64,000 nt of DNA. Source: Apteryx mantelli. Lineage: Eukaryota > Chordata > Aves > Apterygiformes > Apterygidae. The notes beneath the pieces are model-generated. The model was not told the DNA's origin and did no database searches. It was given only the letters and a program-made list of their open reading frames with translations. The first letter of the stretch is position 1, and every line of letters starts with the position of its first letter. The position numbers were made by a program, and so were the translations under genes. Below, piece after piece: positions 12,401 through 25,000 of the stretch. The stretch spans positions 88,654,007 through 88,718,006 of the forward strand of contig NC_089978.1 in NCBI RefSeq assembly GCF_036417845.1, given 5' to 3'.

Positions 12401-15400
12401 TCTATTTTTATGTGTTTATTAGGAACTGTGAGATGTAATTAGATATAGTGCAAGCATTTTATCTTGTCAGCAGAGATCTGAGATGTGGAACTTTAATGGG
12501 TACGGATGCTCTTCCTAAAGAATTTTTGTTTCTCCCTAGCCTTTAATAATGCCACTTTTCTTCTATTTTTCTATATGCGTATGTTTAATGTTGATATGGG
12601 GATTTTGTGACAGTGGCTGTTAGGATATTTTTTAGTATAGATGATAGCACACATTGTATTCTGGACCCTTCCTGTACGTGTATGGCAATAGAGCCTCTGG
12701 CACAAACAGTTAGCAATCTATGACAAAGACAAACACAGGAACTTTTATTCGAGTGCAAGTTTAATACAATTTCAGGGGGTAACACAGACAGGTTATATAG
12801 AATCGCTGTCATTGCTATCTGCAACACTCTTCAAGGAGAAGATATGCAGCAGTTTTCAGAATTGTCTGGAAATTAAAGATGCTCCATTTGAGTGCTTTGA
12901 AGCAATCTGATTTCCTAAGAGTCATTGGCTTTCACTTTCTGGCACTCCAGACTTAAGCAAGATGTTCTAAATGGTTACCAAAAAGCAGAAGAATCCAAAA
13001 ACTAACCCCTCTTTTGCCAGTCTGAGCTATGTATTTCACCTTATTAATATATCTTACCTATTCTTTGAGCATTTTCTGGCTCGCACTGCTATAGAGGCTG
13101 CAGCAGGCATTTCTTACTTTACTTTCTTTTAAAAGATCTCATCATTTTAGCTGTAGTCTAACAAAGTGCTGAAGCTTGGGCCTACCAGCAAGTATACAAA
13201 TAATGCCTTTGAAGCCATGGGGGACTACTACATACTTAAAGTTAATATGGACTCAAATGTTTTGCTAGATCAGGCCCCACGAGGGCTGCTGATGAGACAG
13301 ACTAGGAGATAACTGGTGTTGGTCAGGCATATCCTATCACTGCCTGTGCAGTAGGAAAGTGCAGCTGGAGATGCTGTTCCGGAGGTTGTTCTCTCTAAAT
13401 GGAGATTGATCATGTAGAGTTAGGGCAGTTTGGGCCAATGGGCAGACCCACTTGGAGAATGAAATACCCTTAGCTTGAAAGCAGGAATCCCACTTGCGGC
13501 ACTGTTGTTCCCTGCACTGTGCAAGGCAGAGCTGAGCACGTCTGGGGGCTCAGGCTAAAGTGCTGAGTGAGAGTCTTGGCACCTAAAAGAGAGTCCAGAA
13601 GACACTGGAGACACCAGAGTTTCCAAATTTAGGTGCTTAAGTGCCTCTGTCCTTTATGTATGGATTCAGACCTAATGTAACTGTCTGTTCCCTGCTTGCT
13701 ACAAATTCATCTGGGTGTTTCGGCCTTCACCTGACATGACCATTACTAAAACAAGGCAGTAATTCAGTCTTCATGCCAAGTCTTTCACTGCTAAGCCCAC
13801 CAAGAGAGGGTGGCAGATGTGATTTTTTTGTAGATTGCCCTGTGCTAGGAACTGAGCTGCACTTGCCAGCTATTTCATATAAGCCACCGACCAGTGGACA
13901 GGTAGAAACTGTTTTTGCTTGTAGTGAACCTGAGCCATTTTTGAACATATGACTAACTCATAAAAGTTTCTGTCATCCACCACTTCATCCTCTGAGATAT
14001 TCAGTCACCTCATAACTATGTATTTAGTTATTTTTCCCTTCCTGAAACAGCTCAGATATAAACTTCTGAGAGGTGGTATCACTTTTTAAATGTTGCAAAG
14101 CACCTACTCTTAATGGCTTATAGCCTAGAAAGAAACTGTTACTAATAACAGTACATTGAGACCTTTCTTCAGTTTTTGCTGTCAAAGCTGTCATTTTGGG
14201 AGTCCTGCACTGCTCCTTGAAGACCCAGAGGAGTAAGAGCTTCCTCTTCAGAGTTCAAATTACAGAAGAGCTCTGGGTATTTGCTGCTGATGTGTGGGCA
14301 TAAATTCCCCAGATTGGCGGTAGAGTATTATGATTTTACTCACTGGCAAAGAGGAGGGCAAGCAAACAAGGAGAATTTCAAAGAGAGACGTCAAACCACT
14401 GTAAGCAACCTGAATTATGCAGGAGTCACGGAGAGAAGACCAAGAGACTTGGATAGGAAAATTACTGAAAAATGTATAGCAACATTTGTCTTGTGTCTGT
14501 ATCAGACTTGAGGCAGAGCTGGGAAACCTGTTTTGATGACATGCCGGGAGAGAATGAAGTGTTCCCAAGCCCTCATAGAAAATAAATACATGAAACGTTT
14601 CTCACTCTTTCTTGTGTTCTGCCATAGTAACCCTTTCAGCCTTGCCTCTGTGTTTTTGCAGGTCTTACAGAGGAGAGAACCAGCAATTTGAGTAGTGCTG
14701 ATTCAGCCGAACCTGGAGCTGAAACAGGCAGCAAGTAGTTGCCAAGGAACAGACAGCCTGATGCTGAAATGGGGGAAGTCACTCCGCTGTCACAGAAAAT
14801 ATTCCAAACCTGAGGCTAGCATCAAAGCCAGTGCTTAAACACTGGCCAGTGAGCATGGGCAGGAGATGGCATAGGCTTTAAGTGCCGCAGCCAACACACC
14901 ATAGAAATGTTACATTTATAGCTCTGGATTTGGCAGAGCTCAGTTAGAAGTGCTCAACATTCTCAACATTGGTTCAATGGTTATTGAAATGAAGAATTTG
15001 AAGAGGTTGTGACTGCTCTCTTTCTTCCTTTTTTTTTTTTTTTTCCTGTAAGATTCATGGAGAAAAGGGTGCAGCAACACCTATTCCTGAACTGGTTCTG
15101 CTCTTCTCTCGAAGGAAAGGGAGGGAACTGTGCCAGGCCCTGAACATGCATCCCATACATCTTCAAAGGGACCTGACATGGTGTTCAGGCTTAACACAGG
15201 GACCTCTGTACTATGTTGAATATCTTCTGTAAAGATGTCAGGAAGCAGAACGTCACCTAGATTGCATATTAGAGACAGAACTACAGAGCAAAATGTACAA
15301 ACTAGCAATCTAGTTTTCCAGGACAGTGTCATTGCCACCACTCAATTAGAAGAGTTAAATGATATCTTATAAAAGGCTGGAGGGGAAATCTTTTGAGGTT

Positions 15401-18400
15401 TTCTGAGCAAGGCTGGTGGGTTTTGAGGAAGAATTGAGAAGGTTTGAGGAAGAAGTGAGGTTTGGGGTTTTCCTTATTTTTCAAACCTTTTTCTTTTTTA
15501 TAAATTTTATAAATCTCATTTGACTTTTCCTGCCTGAAGTACATTAGTTTCCATGGAAACAATGTAGTCATTTATGTGCATGGTGTTTATTGACATCCGT
15601 ATGTGGCATATAAAGACAAGTTATGTCACTGTTATGAAATGCAGGCATTTATGTGATGCTTATCATGACTCTGTGTGAGAGAGTAAATACCTATACACTG
15701 TTATGTAAAGATGCAGAAGTTCAGATTCAGGAATGCACCAACTATCTGAGCTGTAGAATTTAACATACTCAATATATTGATAGCCACACTGAAGAAAAAT
15801 GTGGGCTTCGTTTAATATTTTGCCCTTTTTGGTACCACTATGTCCGTCTGCATTATGTAGAGCAACATTGCAACCTCAGTGAAGTAATTACCACACAGAA
15901 TATGATGATGTAACTGTGACAATATGCAATGTTCTTGAAGGAAAGACAAATAAAACAATCATGATGTTTCCTCCTTCATGATATGGAGAAAATCATATTG
16001 TGACATAATGCATAAATACTAAAACCAACACCATTAGTTTTCTAGGTGTTTCATTCAGTAATGTGAAACAAGCTTCCAGCAAGTGATGGTTTTTTCTTAT
16101 GTTTTAATCAGGCTTTTATGAATCTGCATCTCATATCTGCTGAATGATTAGTGAATTCCTCCCTATTTGAAGTGCACTTTAAAAAGCAGTGCAATGGCAG
16201 TTTAGAAAATTTAAAGAATAAAACTATTATTACACCTTGGACATCCTGTAGAGCTAGAATGAACCCACAGAAATTCTTTGGCTGGTATATGTAGAAAAAA
16301 TGCAGTTTTAGAAGGTGGCACTCTACTCTTTGAAACTACCACCTTGTTGCTTTTTACATATCTTTTACTTCTGATTCATAATACTCAGAACCATAGTCTG
16401 ACAATTTGTTATCATTTCTATCACTGATTTTCTCTATCAAGACAAGCAAACTGGCTTCCTTGAATATACCTGTGTAATGCAAATTAAACTGCCACAAGAA
16501 CATTAACCTCTGATATACAAATCAGTTGGTATTACATATATTACCACAATACTAACAAACAGCAAAAAAATGTAGTGATATGACAAGTAGAATGAATTAA
16601 ACCTAGCAAGCAACTGAAACCAATGAGAGTTGTTTGCTAAGAAGATAAAACAATATTGGTAATATTATCACTTACTATAGATAGCATTAAAAAAAAAAAA
16701 TTCTCAGATTCCTCCAGATGATGCATGGGATTCTGAATAGTCTTTTCTTCCAAAGATATGTAGACTTCAGGTGTATTTGGTGAATTCCAACTGACAGAAA
16801 GAAGTAATATTTTTTCTAAGAACACTTAGGAGTTGCATAAGTTTCTCTGCTATCCACATTTCTCTGTCAGACCACCTTCAAGTGTCCTTCCAAAGGGTTT
16901 AGTAAGGGCTGCCAACTCTAGCAGGAGTTTGAGATGAGGACAGACAAATGTCCTGATGGCACACGGCATGACAGTTCATTCTCCCCCTCCCCTGGCAGAG
17001 CGCAGCAGAGGTCCTATTTAGCCAGATTAGATGAAAAGGGGAGGGTTGTGCTCCAGTTGGTCTGACGCCATCAGAACCACTTATATAAGAGGGAAATTTT
17101 GCTATTGGTACAGTAAGGGAATGAGGGAAATGTCATAAAATGACACCCTTTGAAGTTTGCAGCTCCAATTTACTTTTGCCCTGGCTGCACTGTGGGTGCT
17201 TTTATCACCAAATTATCATCATAAGACCAAGGAAGCCCTCTGTACAAGCAGACCCTTGTTACTTTAAGTCACTGTTAATAGAAAATAAAAATCTATTGGT
17301 GTGGTGGCAAATTAGTCAGAATGGTTAAAAATATGGGATCAAAGTACGAGCAAGAACAAGACTATTGTTATTTTCTTCCAGCTCTCTTCTTCATTAAGAA
17401 ACTGAAGGCCCTGAACGAACCCCAAAGGTAATGTAGGCTGTGCTGGGGAGTGAGCTGATGGACCATTTTTACCTGACTGAGAAGCTCTTTTACTAGTGAA
17501 ATGGTAAAATACCTGTCCTGATGCAGGGAAATTTGGCCTTTGGATAGGGAACAGGCAGTACTATGGGATAAGGTTATTGCTGAGTGTAGGGTTCATTTTG
17601 GCAATGCTTGATACCCTTTGCCTTGCATCACAGCTTCAGCTTCACCTCTTTTTTTCTTTCTCTTGTCATTCCAAGGAGAATTGTTATTTTTCATTGGCAG
17701 AAATATCAAATGGGCCAACTAGGAAACAAAGAATCTGGCAAAAGAAGAATGAGAAATGTGGAATGAAAGGAAATTCTGAATATTTATTTAGGTATTGACC
17801 CTGGCTACAGATCTCAGTTACATGATGCGGTGTCAGTAGTTAGGTAGCAGATATACCTACAATCTTTCTGAAATATTCCTCTTAGATTTGCCTTCCATTT
17901 CCAACCTAGGAAACTGATAGCTAAAAAAATTTCTAGGAAAGGGGTGCAATTTTCTCAGTACATTTTCTGAATGAACTTCATAAAATACCTTAAGCAACTT
18001 CATCAAGTGTTGCATAATATCCCAGTACAAGGAAGGTCAAGTGGATTTGTGTTTGTAATATAGTGGATTAGTCCTCAAGATTCTTCTGTTAACACTTAGT
18101 GCTTATGGCTATTAAAAGTGAGTCATATCTGTCAGAACTGAGGAAAATCAATCCTATTTAGCTTACATGTATTCAGGTATCTGTAAATCAGTCATTTTCA
18201 TTTTACTGTTTTTTAAAGAGAGCTGCTAATTTCTCCTCTCTCGGAGCTTTCTTCTGTCACTTACCACTATAACATATGCAAGTGCTTCATGCAAAATCAA
18301 TAACAGCAGCAAATTCCCTAGTGGACTTCAGGGACTCTCTTCTGCTTTTTTAAGCCAGATCTCTGCCTGAGGAAGCTACTTGGATGGATGTTTCTGCTCT

Positions 18401-21400
18401 GTTTTATCCTGGGGAAGTGCAAGGAGCTGAGGAATAAATGGGGCATTATATCTGTTAGCACTACAACCGGAGCAAAGGCTTTCCCTTGGAGGATGGCTTC
18501 CTAACATCAGACTTGCGTCTCAGCGCTGAGAAACGGCTCCAGTGGCAAACGCCCTTCAACAAGGCTGAGGCTCATCATGCATTTCATCTCAGGCTCTCTC
18601 ATCCCCACCATCCCCACAGATCTTAGCTGCCATCACACGTTCTGGTGTAACTGGGGCTTGATACATTCGCTGATTTGAAAATGAAGCCAAGGCCTCTGCT
18701 CATTGCCGGGTGCCAACTGGTACCGAAGCAAGGCCAGGTGGGCTTGTAGCACCCCAGGCATGAAGAAGATGCGCACCCAGCCGGGGGGAGTCTATGCATC
18801 AGCTTCAGCTGCAAGGAGTTACTCTGTGCCAGCATGGAGAAGATAAATGCAAAGGTTGCTGTGGCCAAGCCTTTGTCAAGATTACCATCAAACAAAAGAT
18901 TAAAGAGGGCATTTGTGCAGCCTTATACACCCTGGTCATCCACCTTGTGTGGGGAACCGGACAGAAACCCAAGATTTTGCACCATATGGCCAAGTGAGTG
19001 CCCTATGCTTTTGATGAAAGCTGGAAAGAAAATTTTGGCCTTTTAAGATATTGCTTTCTGACCAATATGACCTGAATCTTGTCTGGGCTTAGCTTTTGCC
19101 AGTTGCTCTTTTGACATTTTAATAGGGATAGTGGTAACACATTTTATATATATATCGTGATCATATAAGAAGCAGCCTAAGACAGCAATGATGGAAGCTC
19201 ATGCCCTAACCCTCAGCTCATCTTTTTCTCTCTGAAAGTGTGAAGTTTGCAGGGTCATATTCTGACAGATACCTGAGCTGATGCTCAAACAGACGGGCAT
19301 AGATGAGGAGCTTCCTACACTACCCATTGGCATCACAACAGAGCTTCTCCAAGACATGTCCTTATCTGTGCTCTCCTCCTGTCTGGCCCTGACTCTGAAG
19401 TCAACAAGTTACGAAAGGTGGAAAGAGAGAAATAGCAATCCTGTTCCCAAAGGTCTCCAGCTGCAAGTGATACTTTATTGATTCGGTCAAATAACCTTAC
19501 ATTAACTCAACAAGATTTCAGCTATGGGATGAACTTTTCTACAATATAGGGCAGAATTTTGGCCTTGGAGATACTGTTTTTACAAACAGCTATTGCTTCC
19601 AAAAGGCAGCAATCCACGCATTTGGGGGGGTGGAGGAAGAATTATTTTAGTTAAAAAAAAAAACCCACAATATTTATGTAAGCACCAATTTCTAGTGCTC
19701 TGTGGTGTATCGGAATTTTCATTTCATCAAGTTATCAGCATGAACCTGAGTACTTTTCTCAAAAAAATCTGAAGAAACAAGAAGCCTGTACATCACTACC
19801 ACATGCTATGTAAATATGATGACTGGTTTCTAGCAAGTGCATGCCTTCATTTGACTTTATTTTCAACTATTTTTATTTTCTGCCTCATGGTAACACCAAA
19901 GTATATGAGCATATGAGTTTCAGCCTATCTGACTAGAATTTATTTTGTAATAATGGATGTAAAAACCCTGCATCTCTAATATGACAGTCAACAAGCAATA
20001 CCCAAAGATGCCCAACACCCACGACTCACCTAAAGAAAAAATAGCATTTAAAAAAATAGCATCTTAATCAGTATTCTCATCAAAATAGCCTTGACTTTTC
20101 TCCAGTGCTGTTTAACTACATTTCAAACCAAAAATACTAGCTGTCAGAATTACTCTATATGCCACAATCTCTCTGTAGGACTTGGTTCCTTTTGCCGTCT
20201 TCAACATAAGCCTCTTTCAAGCAAGAGGCAAACTTGTGTTTCACCCGTGCCCTCGCCATCCACTTACTCTTTCACAGATCAGTGCCAGCTGTGATACTGA
20301 ATTGGCCAAGTGACTTGTTACCTACAAGGATGGTTTGGTTGGTACAAGAAGCCTTTCAGAAATCAGTTTGCTATGGCGAATACATGTATGTGCTCTGTCA
20401 GCTTGGAAAAACAACTCATTGCAGAGCTGAGCATGAGGTGTGGTTTCTGCAAAGTCGTAACCTAAACTACTAGGCTGGCGCGCTTTCGGGGAGGCTCATT
20501 ACTGAGATGTGGTGCTCCTCCTCTGTGTGGTCACCTTAGGTCCATCCTCATCTAAATCTATGCTAAATAATCCCAGAAGAAACATCCACACCTTCTACAC
20601 TACACTCATAAGTGTATTGTAGATTTATTTCTGATAATAAATTGAGTGCTATGCTAGCAGACAAACTCCAAATATAGAGCATATACAGAGTCCCTGTCCC
20701 TATAAACTGATTTTAACCACAGCCTGGCAAGCATCTTAATAAGGTGATAGGGAAGGGTAAAGAAGGAGGGGCAACTCCATGAAAAGGATACATTTATTCA
20801 GGAGGATAAGTGCTGTACATAACACTGCCTATAAAATATTGATGAAAAACTGAAATAACTCCATTAAATATAGTGCTGGTCAGACAAACACAGTGGTCCA
20901 GGTACACAGATGTATTTAAAGCATAAAAATGCTCTCAAGGCTCTGTACTAATGCCTGTATATGTCAGACCTGAGCACGACAGTACATCCTGGCAGGTTGC
21001 TGAGATCCAGGACTGAGGAGAGCACAGTGCATTTTTGTAGATGAGTACAAACATTTCAGTAAAACATAGCATCTCACCCCATGTAACACTTCTAAAACCC
21101 ATCTCATTTTCCAGTGCAGGTGGGTCAGTTAATGAGAGGTAATCCCTGCTATGGGTGCCCTTGACAGCTGGCAACCTGAGAGGCTCTTGTGAGTTCTGTA
21201 CTCCCAGACCCTATGGGATGTGCTTGCTTCTCCTGTAAGAGTAATGAACAAAGCTATCTCCTATGAAGAAATACACCTTTTCTCTACTTCTAGAGGTAAT
21301 GCATCATCACAGCGGTTAGTTGCATTTGAATTTGAAATTTGATATAAACACACACTTCTCATCACATCTGTGAGAACTCATATACTCTTTAGAAACATTT

Positions 21401-21900
21401 TCTCTGTAGAAAGCATTAAAAATCTTACTTTGAGAGAATGCAGAGAAAGCCATTTATTCTTACTCACAGCTTTCCATACTCAGAAATAATGTAATGCTTT
21501 GCAGTAGTGGATCACTGCTCTGAAGTAAAGTTGCTTTTAAAAATGGTCATAACTTTCCACACAGGTCCCTGACTCAGTTAAACAACAGGGACACATTAAA
21601 TGAAGATTTCCTTCTCAGTCTCTTAGTCAAGAACTCCTAGGTCACTGCTGGGGCTTTACCCTCTTCTTTGTTAAATTCCTTGATTGGGCAATGGTTTGAA
21701 GGAAAGCTTTAGATACATCTCTAATAGTACTCAAAGGACTGTATTGATCAAAGTCTAACTTAAGCAGGATTGTCTTCTTTTTCTGTGGATCTTTTTTTCC
21801 CTAGTGGGTACATAGTTCATCTGTCTGAACAGTGGATTTATATGGACATATTCCAACAAATGAGAGGAGTCCTATAAAAATACATAAATGTGAAAGAGAA
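9431..21900. other. intergenic DNA without supported genes
   Basis: Nothing coding is supported. The longest frame (11111-11626, minus strand, 171 codons) has ordinary AT-rich composition and no family resemblance. A stretch at about 9,440-9,640 (tgcagttaac...gcactaatgtggct) and one at 13,540-13,690 (with 'ttaggtgcttaagtgcc') look like worn, partly self-complementary old repeats, but I cannot name the family. A 16-base T run occurs at 15,029-15,044. The perfect palindrome at 15,547-15,560 is listed separately. Confidence 0.65.
15547..15560. promoter_or_regulatory. perfect palindrome resembling an RFX X-box
   Basis: GTTTCCATGGAAAC is a perfect 14-base palindrome that fits GTTNCCATGGNAAC, the symmetric RFX dimer pattern. 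It sits in AT-rich unique DNA. Confidence 0.5.
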
Positions 21901-21964
21901 TTTAAATAGGGGAAATCCTTCTCTTGAATGCAACGGATCTTTGCGCTCCCATCACTGTGATCCA

Positions 21965-22005
21965 GGCTGCCATTGATTTCAGCAGGTTTAGGATCAAGTC
22001 TCACC
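21965..22005. repeat. old dispersed amniote repeat relic
   Basis: Reads 'ccattgatttcagcaggttt' and then 'aggatcaagtctcaccc', resembling 'ccattgacttcaatgggatttggatcagg' relics in sauropsid genomes. A similar fragment ('ccattgatttaaatggaaca') lies in intron 1 at about 59,988-60,008. Confidence 0.4.
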
Positions 22006-22010
22006 CATGC

Positions 22011-25000
22011 TTTTTTAGCAGGACTTTGCGCATCTTAACAACAGCACACTGGAATAAAAAAAAATCAGCGGCGCTGGTCTGCTCCTGCTGTGAGAGCAGG
22101 CCAGGCAGTGTCCACCTGCGTGTGGAGGGCAGCTCCAGTCCCTGAGCGGCTTCCCTCTGCACCCCACTGTGGGCTGCAACAGGCACAGGAGCAATGGAGG
22201 CCAATAATCTGTCCAGAACAAGGAGGTAAAAAGTATTATGCCCTGCTAGAACTGCAAGGGAAACTTTGTTAGGCAGAAGTAAGTATTTAAACTGAAATTA
22301 GGCCAGAAAACTTAATTTAATTGCACTCGTTGTGAGTTGCATGTGAAGTGTGCGGTATTTCAAATTACCTTGCTATTTAAAATGCCATGAGTTCTGTGCT
22401 GATCAGAAGTAGCCAGAAACTCAATTTTACATTTTTACTGACTCCTGCATTATTGTGGTTGCTCTTAATTACTTGCAGTTAATAAACCTCAAAGATCAGC
22501 ATTTTATTATACAAACATACATGGCCTCTTATGCCAAGAACCTCCAGTCACAGGGGGCTCGAGCTTCCCTCTGTATCTGACTGTGCTGTTACTGTGCGCA
22601 GTTATCAGCGACTATTGCAAGGCTTTGAAGAGAACTTACCTGCTCAAGTCGCAGCATCTTCTGGCCTCAGAGCAGGTTAACCTTTACCTTTGAGATGGGA
22701 TCTGTCTTTTCTATGCCTGGCTGCCTATGTCAGCTGGGCACCTAGTCCACACTAGCCTCTCTGCGATCAGGGAACATTCAGAGGGCTATTTCCCTCATTT
22801 ACCTTATAACACTATTTCCAGAGGATGAGTTGTTCTCTGAAGGACTCTTTCTTTCTCTACTGGCTACAGAAGGACTCTAAGGGGCCAACTTTATCTAGAC
22901 TCCCAGTTTTTAGCTGGCTAAATGTAGGCAAGATAAAGTCCATCCTCTATGTCTTTATGTACTAAAATATTGTAGTCCATCAGAAAAAGGTCTCTTGATA
23001 AAGAAATTAACTAAATTTCTTACTTGTCCATTACGTTAACTCAAGCTGAGATCTTACAAACTTGATTCACACATGAAACCAGAGCCTATATGCAGTCAAT
23101 GGCTTTTGGAGTCTTTATTAAAATACAGTAAGATTGCAGGACAGGGGAATTGAAAGATAGCATTTTACAGTGTTAAGGGAAAATACTAGACATTGCAGAA
23201 ATGTTGGCATAGTCTGGTAATGTAATTTGCTATATGATAAGTAATTACACAAATGGATCTTTTTGTAAGTTATACCTGCTGAGAGATCTAACTGTACTTG
23301 TGTGGAATCAGGGATGTCTGTCATTTTGTTCATATCCTTCGGTTTCCTGGTAGCTTGCAGACATTATACTGGTAATACATCCCATTAGACCCAACAGCAT
23401 TTTCTGCACTGAACAAAATAATATTCATTGTATTTACATAGAAGAATCAGGATATAATGTTTTTGACTGAATAAATAAATAACAAATGCATGCACAGCAC
23501 ATATTTTTGATGAATGGGACCCTAAAGGGCTATGTTAGCGGCTATAACACTTCAGTTGCAGTTTTCTTTGTTTTCCATAGCTGGAGCTGTACTTGCTAAG
23601 TGTTTCATAATGGACATCTTAATAAGAGGTCATACCGCCTCCAGAGATTCACTGAATAAGCTGTGACATGCATTTGCACAATACTACTCATGTACAGCTG
23701 AAGAATCAGAGATGCTCCCTGTGTTTGGATTCGCAAATAAATTACTGAAAAATGTCTCCTATTAATCTTTTGCAAATCACCACAGAATCTTCCCACTGTT
23801 TTTAAATATTCTTTCCTTCAGATTCCTTTGCAGCATTCTGTACCTTGCTGATAACCATTTGATCAAGCAAATGTAGTTCTGTCTGGTCATCACAGCTCTC
23901 CCTTCATACTTCAAAGAAAGGCATGCATATTCTTAAGGAAAATTATTTTGCATTATTTCAGCATGCATTTTGCATTATTAGAGTGCTCTTTTTTTAATGA
24001 GTGGGTGACTAGAACATTCTGTACTAGAATGTAAAAGCTATAGACTGCAGAAGTTTGCTTTTTTGTTTAATCAAAGGAGAAAAATATGTTTAGTAAGGAG
24101 TTTGTTTTTCACATTTTCCTGAGTTCAGAATGCAAATTGTCAAGCTGTAGTTTCAGGATAGGTAAGTAGAAAGCTAGTCATTATCTTTTTTTTCTTTTCT
24201 TTTTTTTTTTTTTTTGCAAGAGTGTACAGAATTAGTACATGGCCACATCTAAACAATTTAGTATCTGAAACTTCCTTAAAAGTGTTAGTTCTTGCTCCTT
24301 AAAAAAATTGAGTATTATTTTTGCTTATGAGACAGTATACCTAAGCATGTTTAAGAAATGAAAACCAGTTTGTGTGTGATGTTTGAAAGAATGCATTCCT
24401 TCTGCATAGCACGCAGCGACAGGCAAACAAATTGCAAGCGTGCCAATAGCTTCTGAATTACCTCTTGGGTTACACAAAGAAAAATGCTGTAAGATGAAGG
24501 ATTAGTGTCTTACATTATGAATAAGTATCGGAATATAAAGTATGCAGCCCATTCTTAAAACAATGGCAGCAATCCAGCAGTACAGTTAAGCATGTGCTCA
24601 AAGTTATATACGTGAATATTTCTTGTGATTTACAACAAGTGTATGTTAAAGTGTTTTTCCAGATCGGGCCATAACCTCTGCTCATTCCTATTGCAACTGA
24701 GTTGCTATCACTGCATGTTCTGTGCTTCCGTGCAAGAATTTATGCCAGATGTTACACATTCACGTCTTTCAAGTTCTGGAGATGAGAGGTTAACCAAAAT
24801 TAAATTGTGCAAATTAACTCAGATGGAAAGGAGAGAAGATTGTTATTTGAAGCTGACAGCTTGTGGCTGCACTTTGGAAATGAAATACAAGTTTAAATAG
24901 AAGGTAGCAAAAGGGGATAAGAGAACACATATTCGTCGCATATTACCTAGCAATGAAAGCATCCTGCAATATGGCAATGGAGAATCCATTTGGAAGGGTG

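Noticed and set aside
18834..19046. Frame containing PYTPWSSTLCGEPDRNPRFC, which looks protein-like
   Set aside because: Three frames on both strands are open here; I could match none to a family and see no splice-site pair bounding it.
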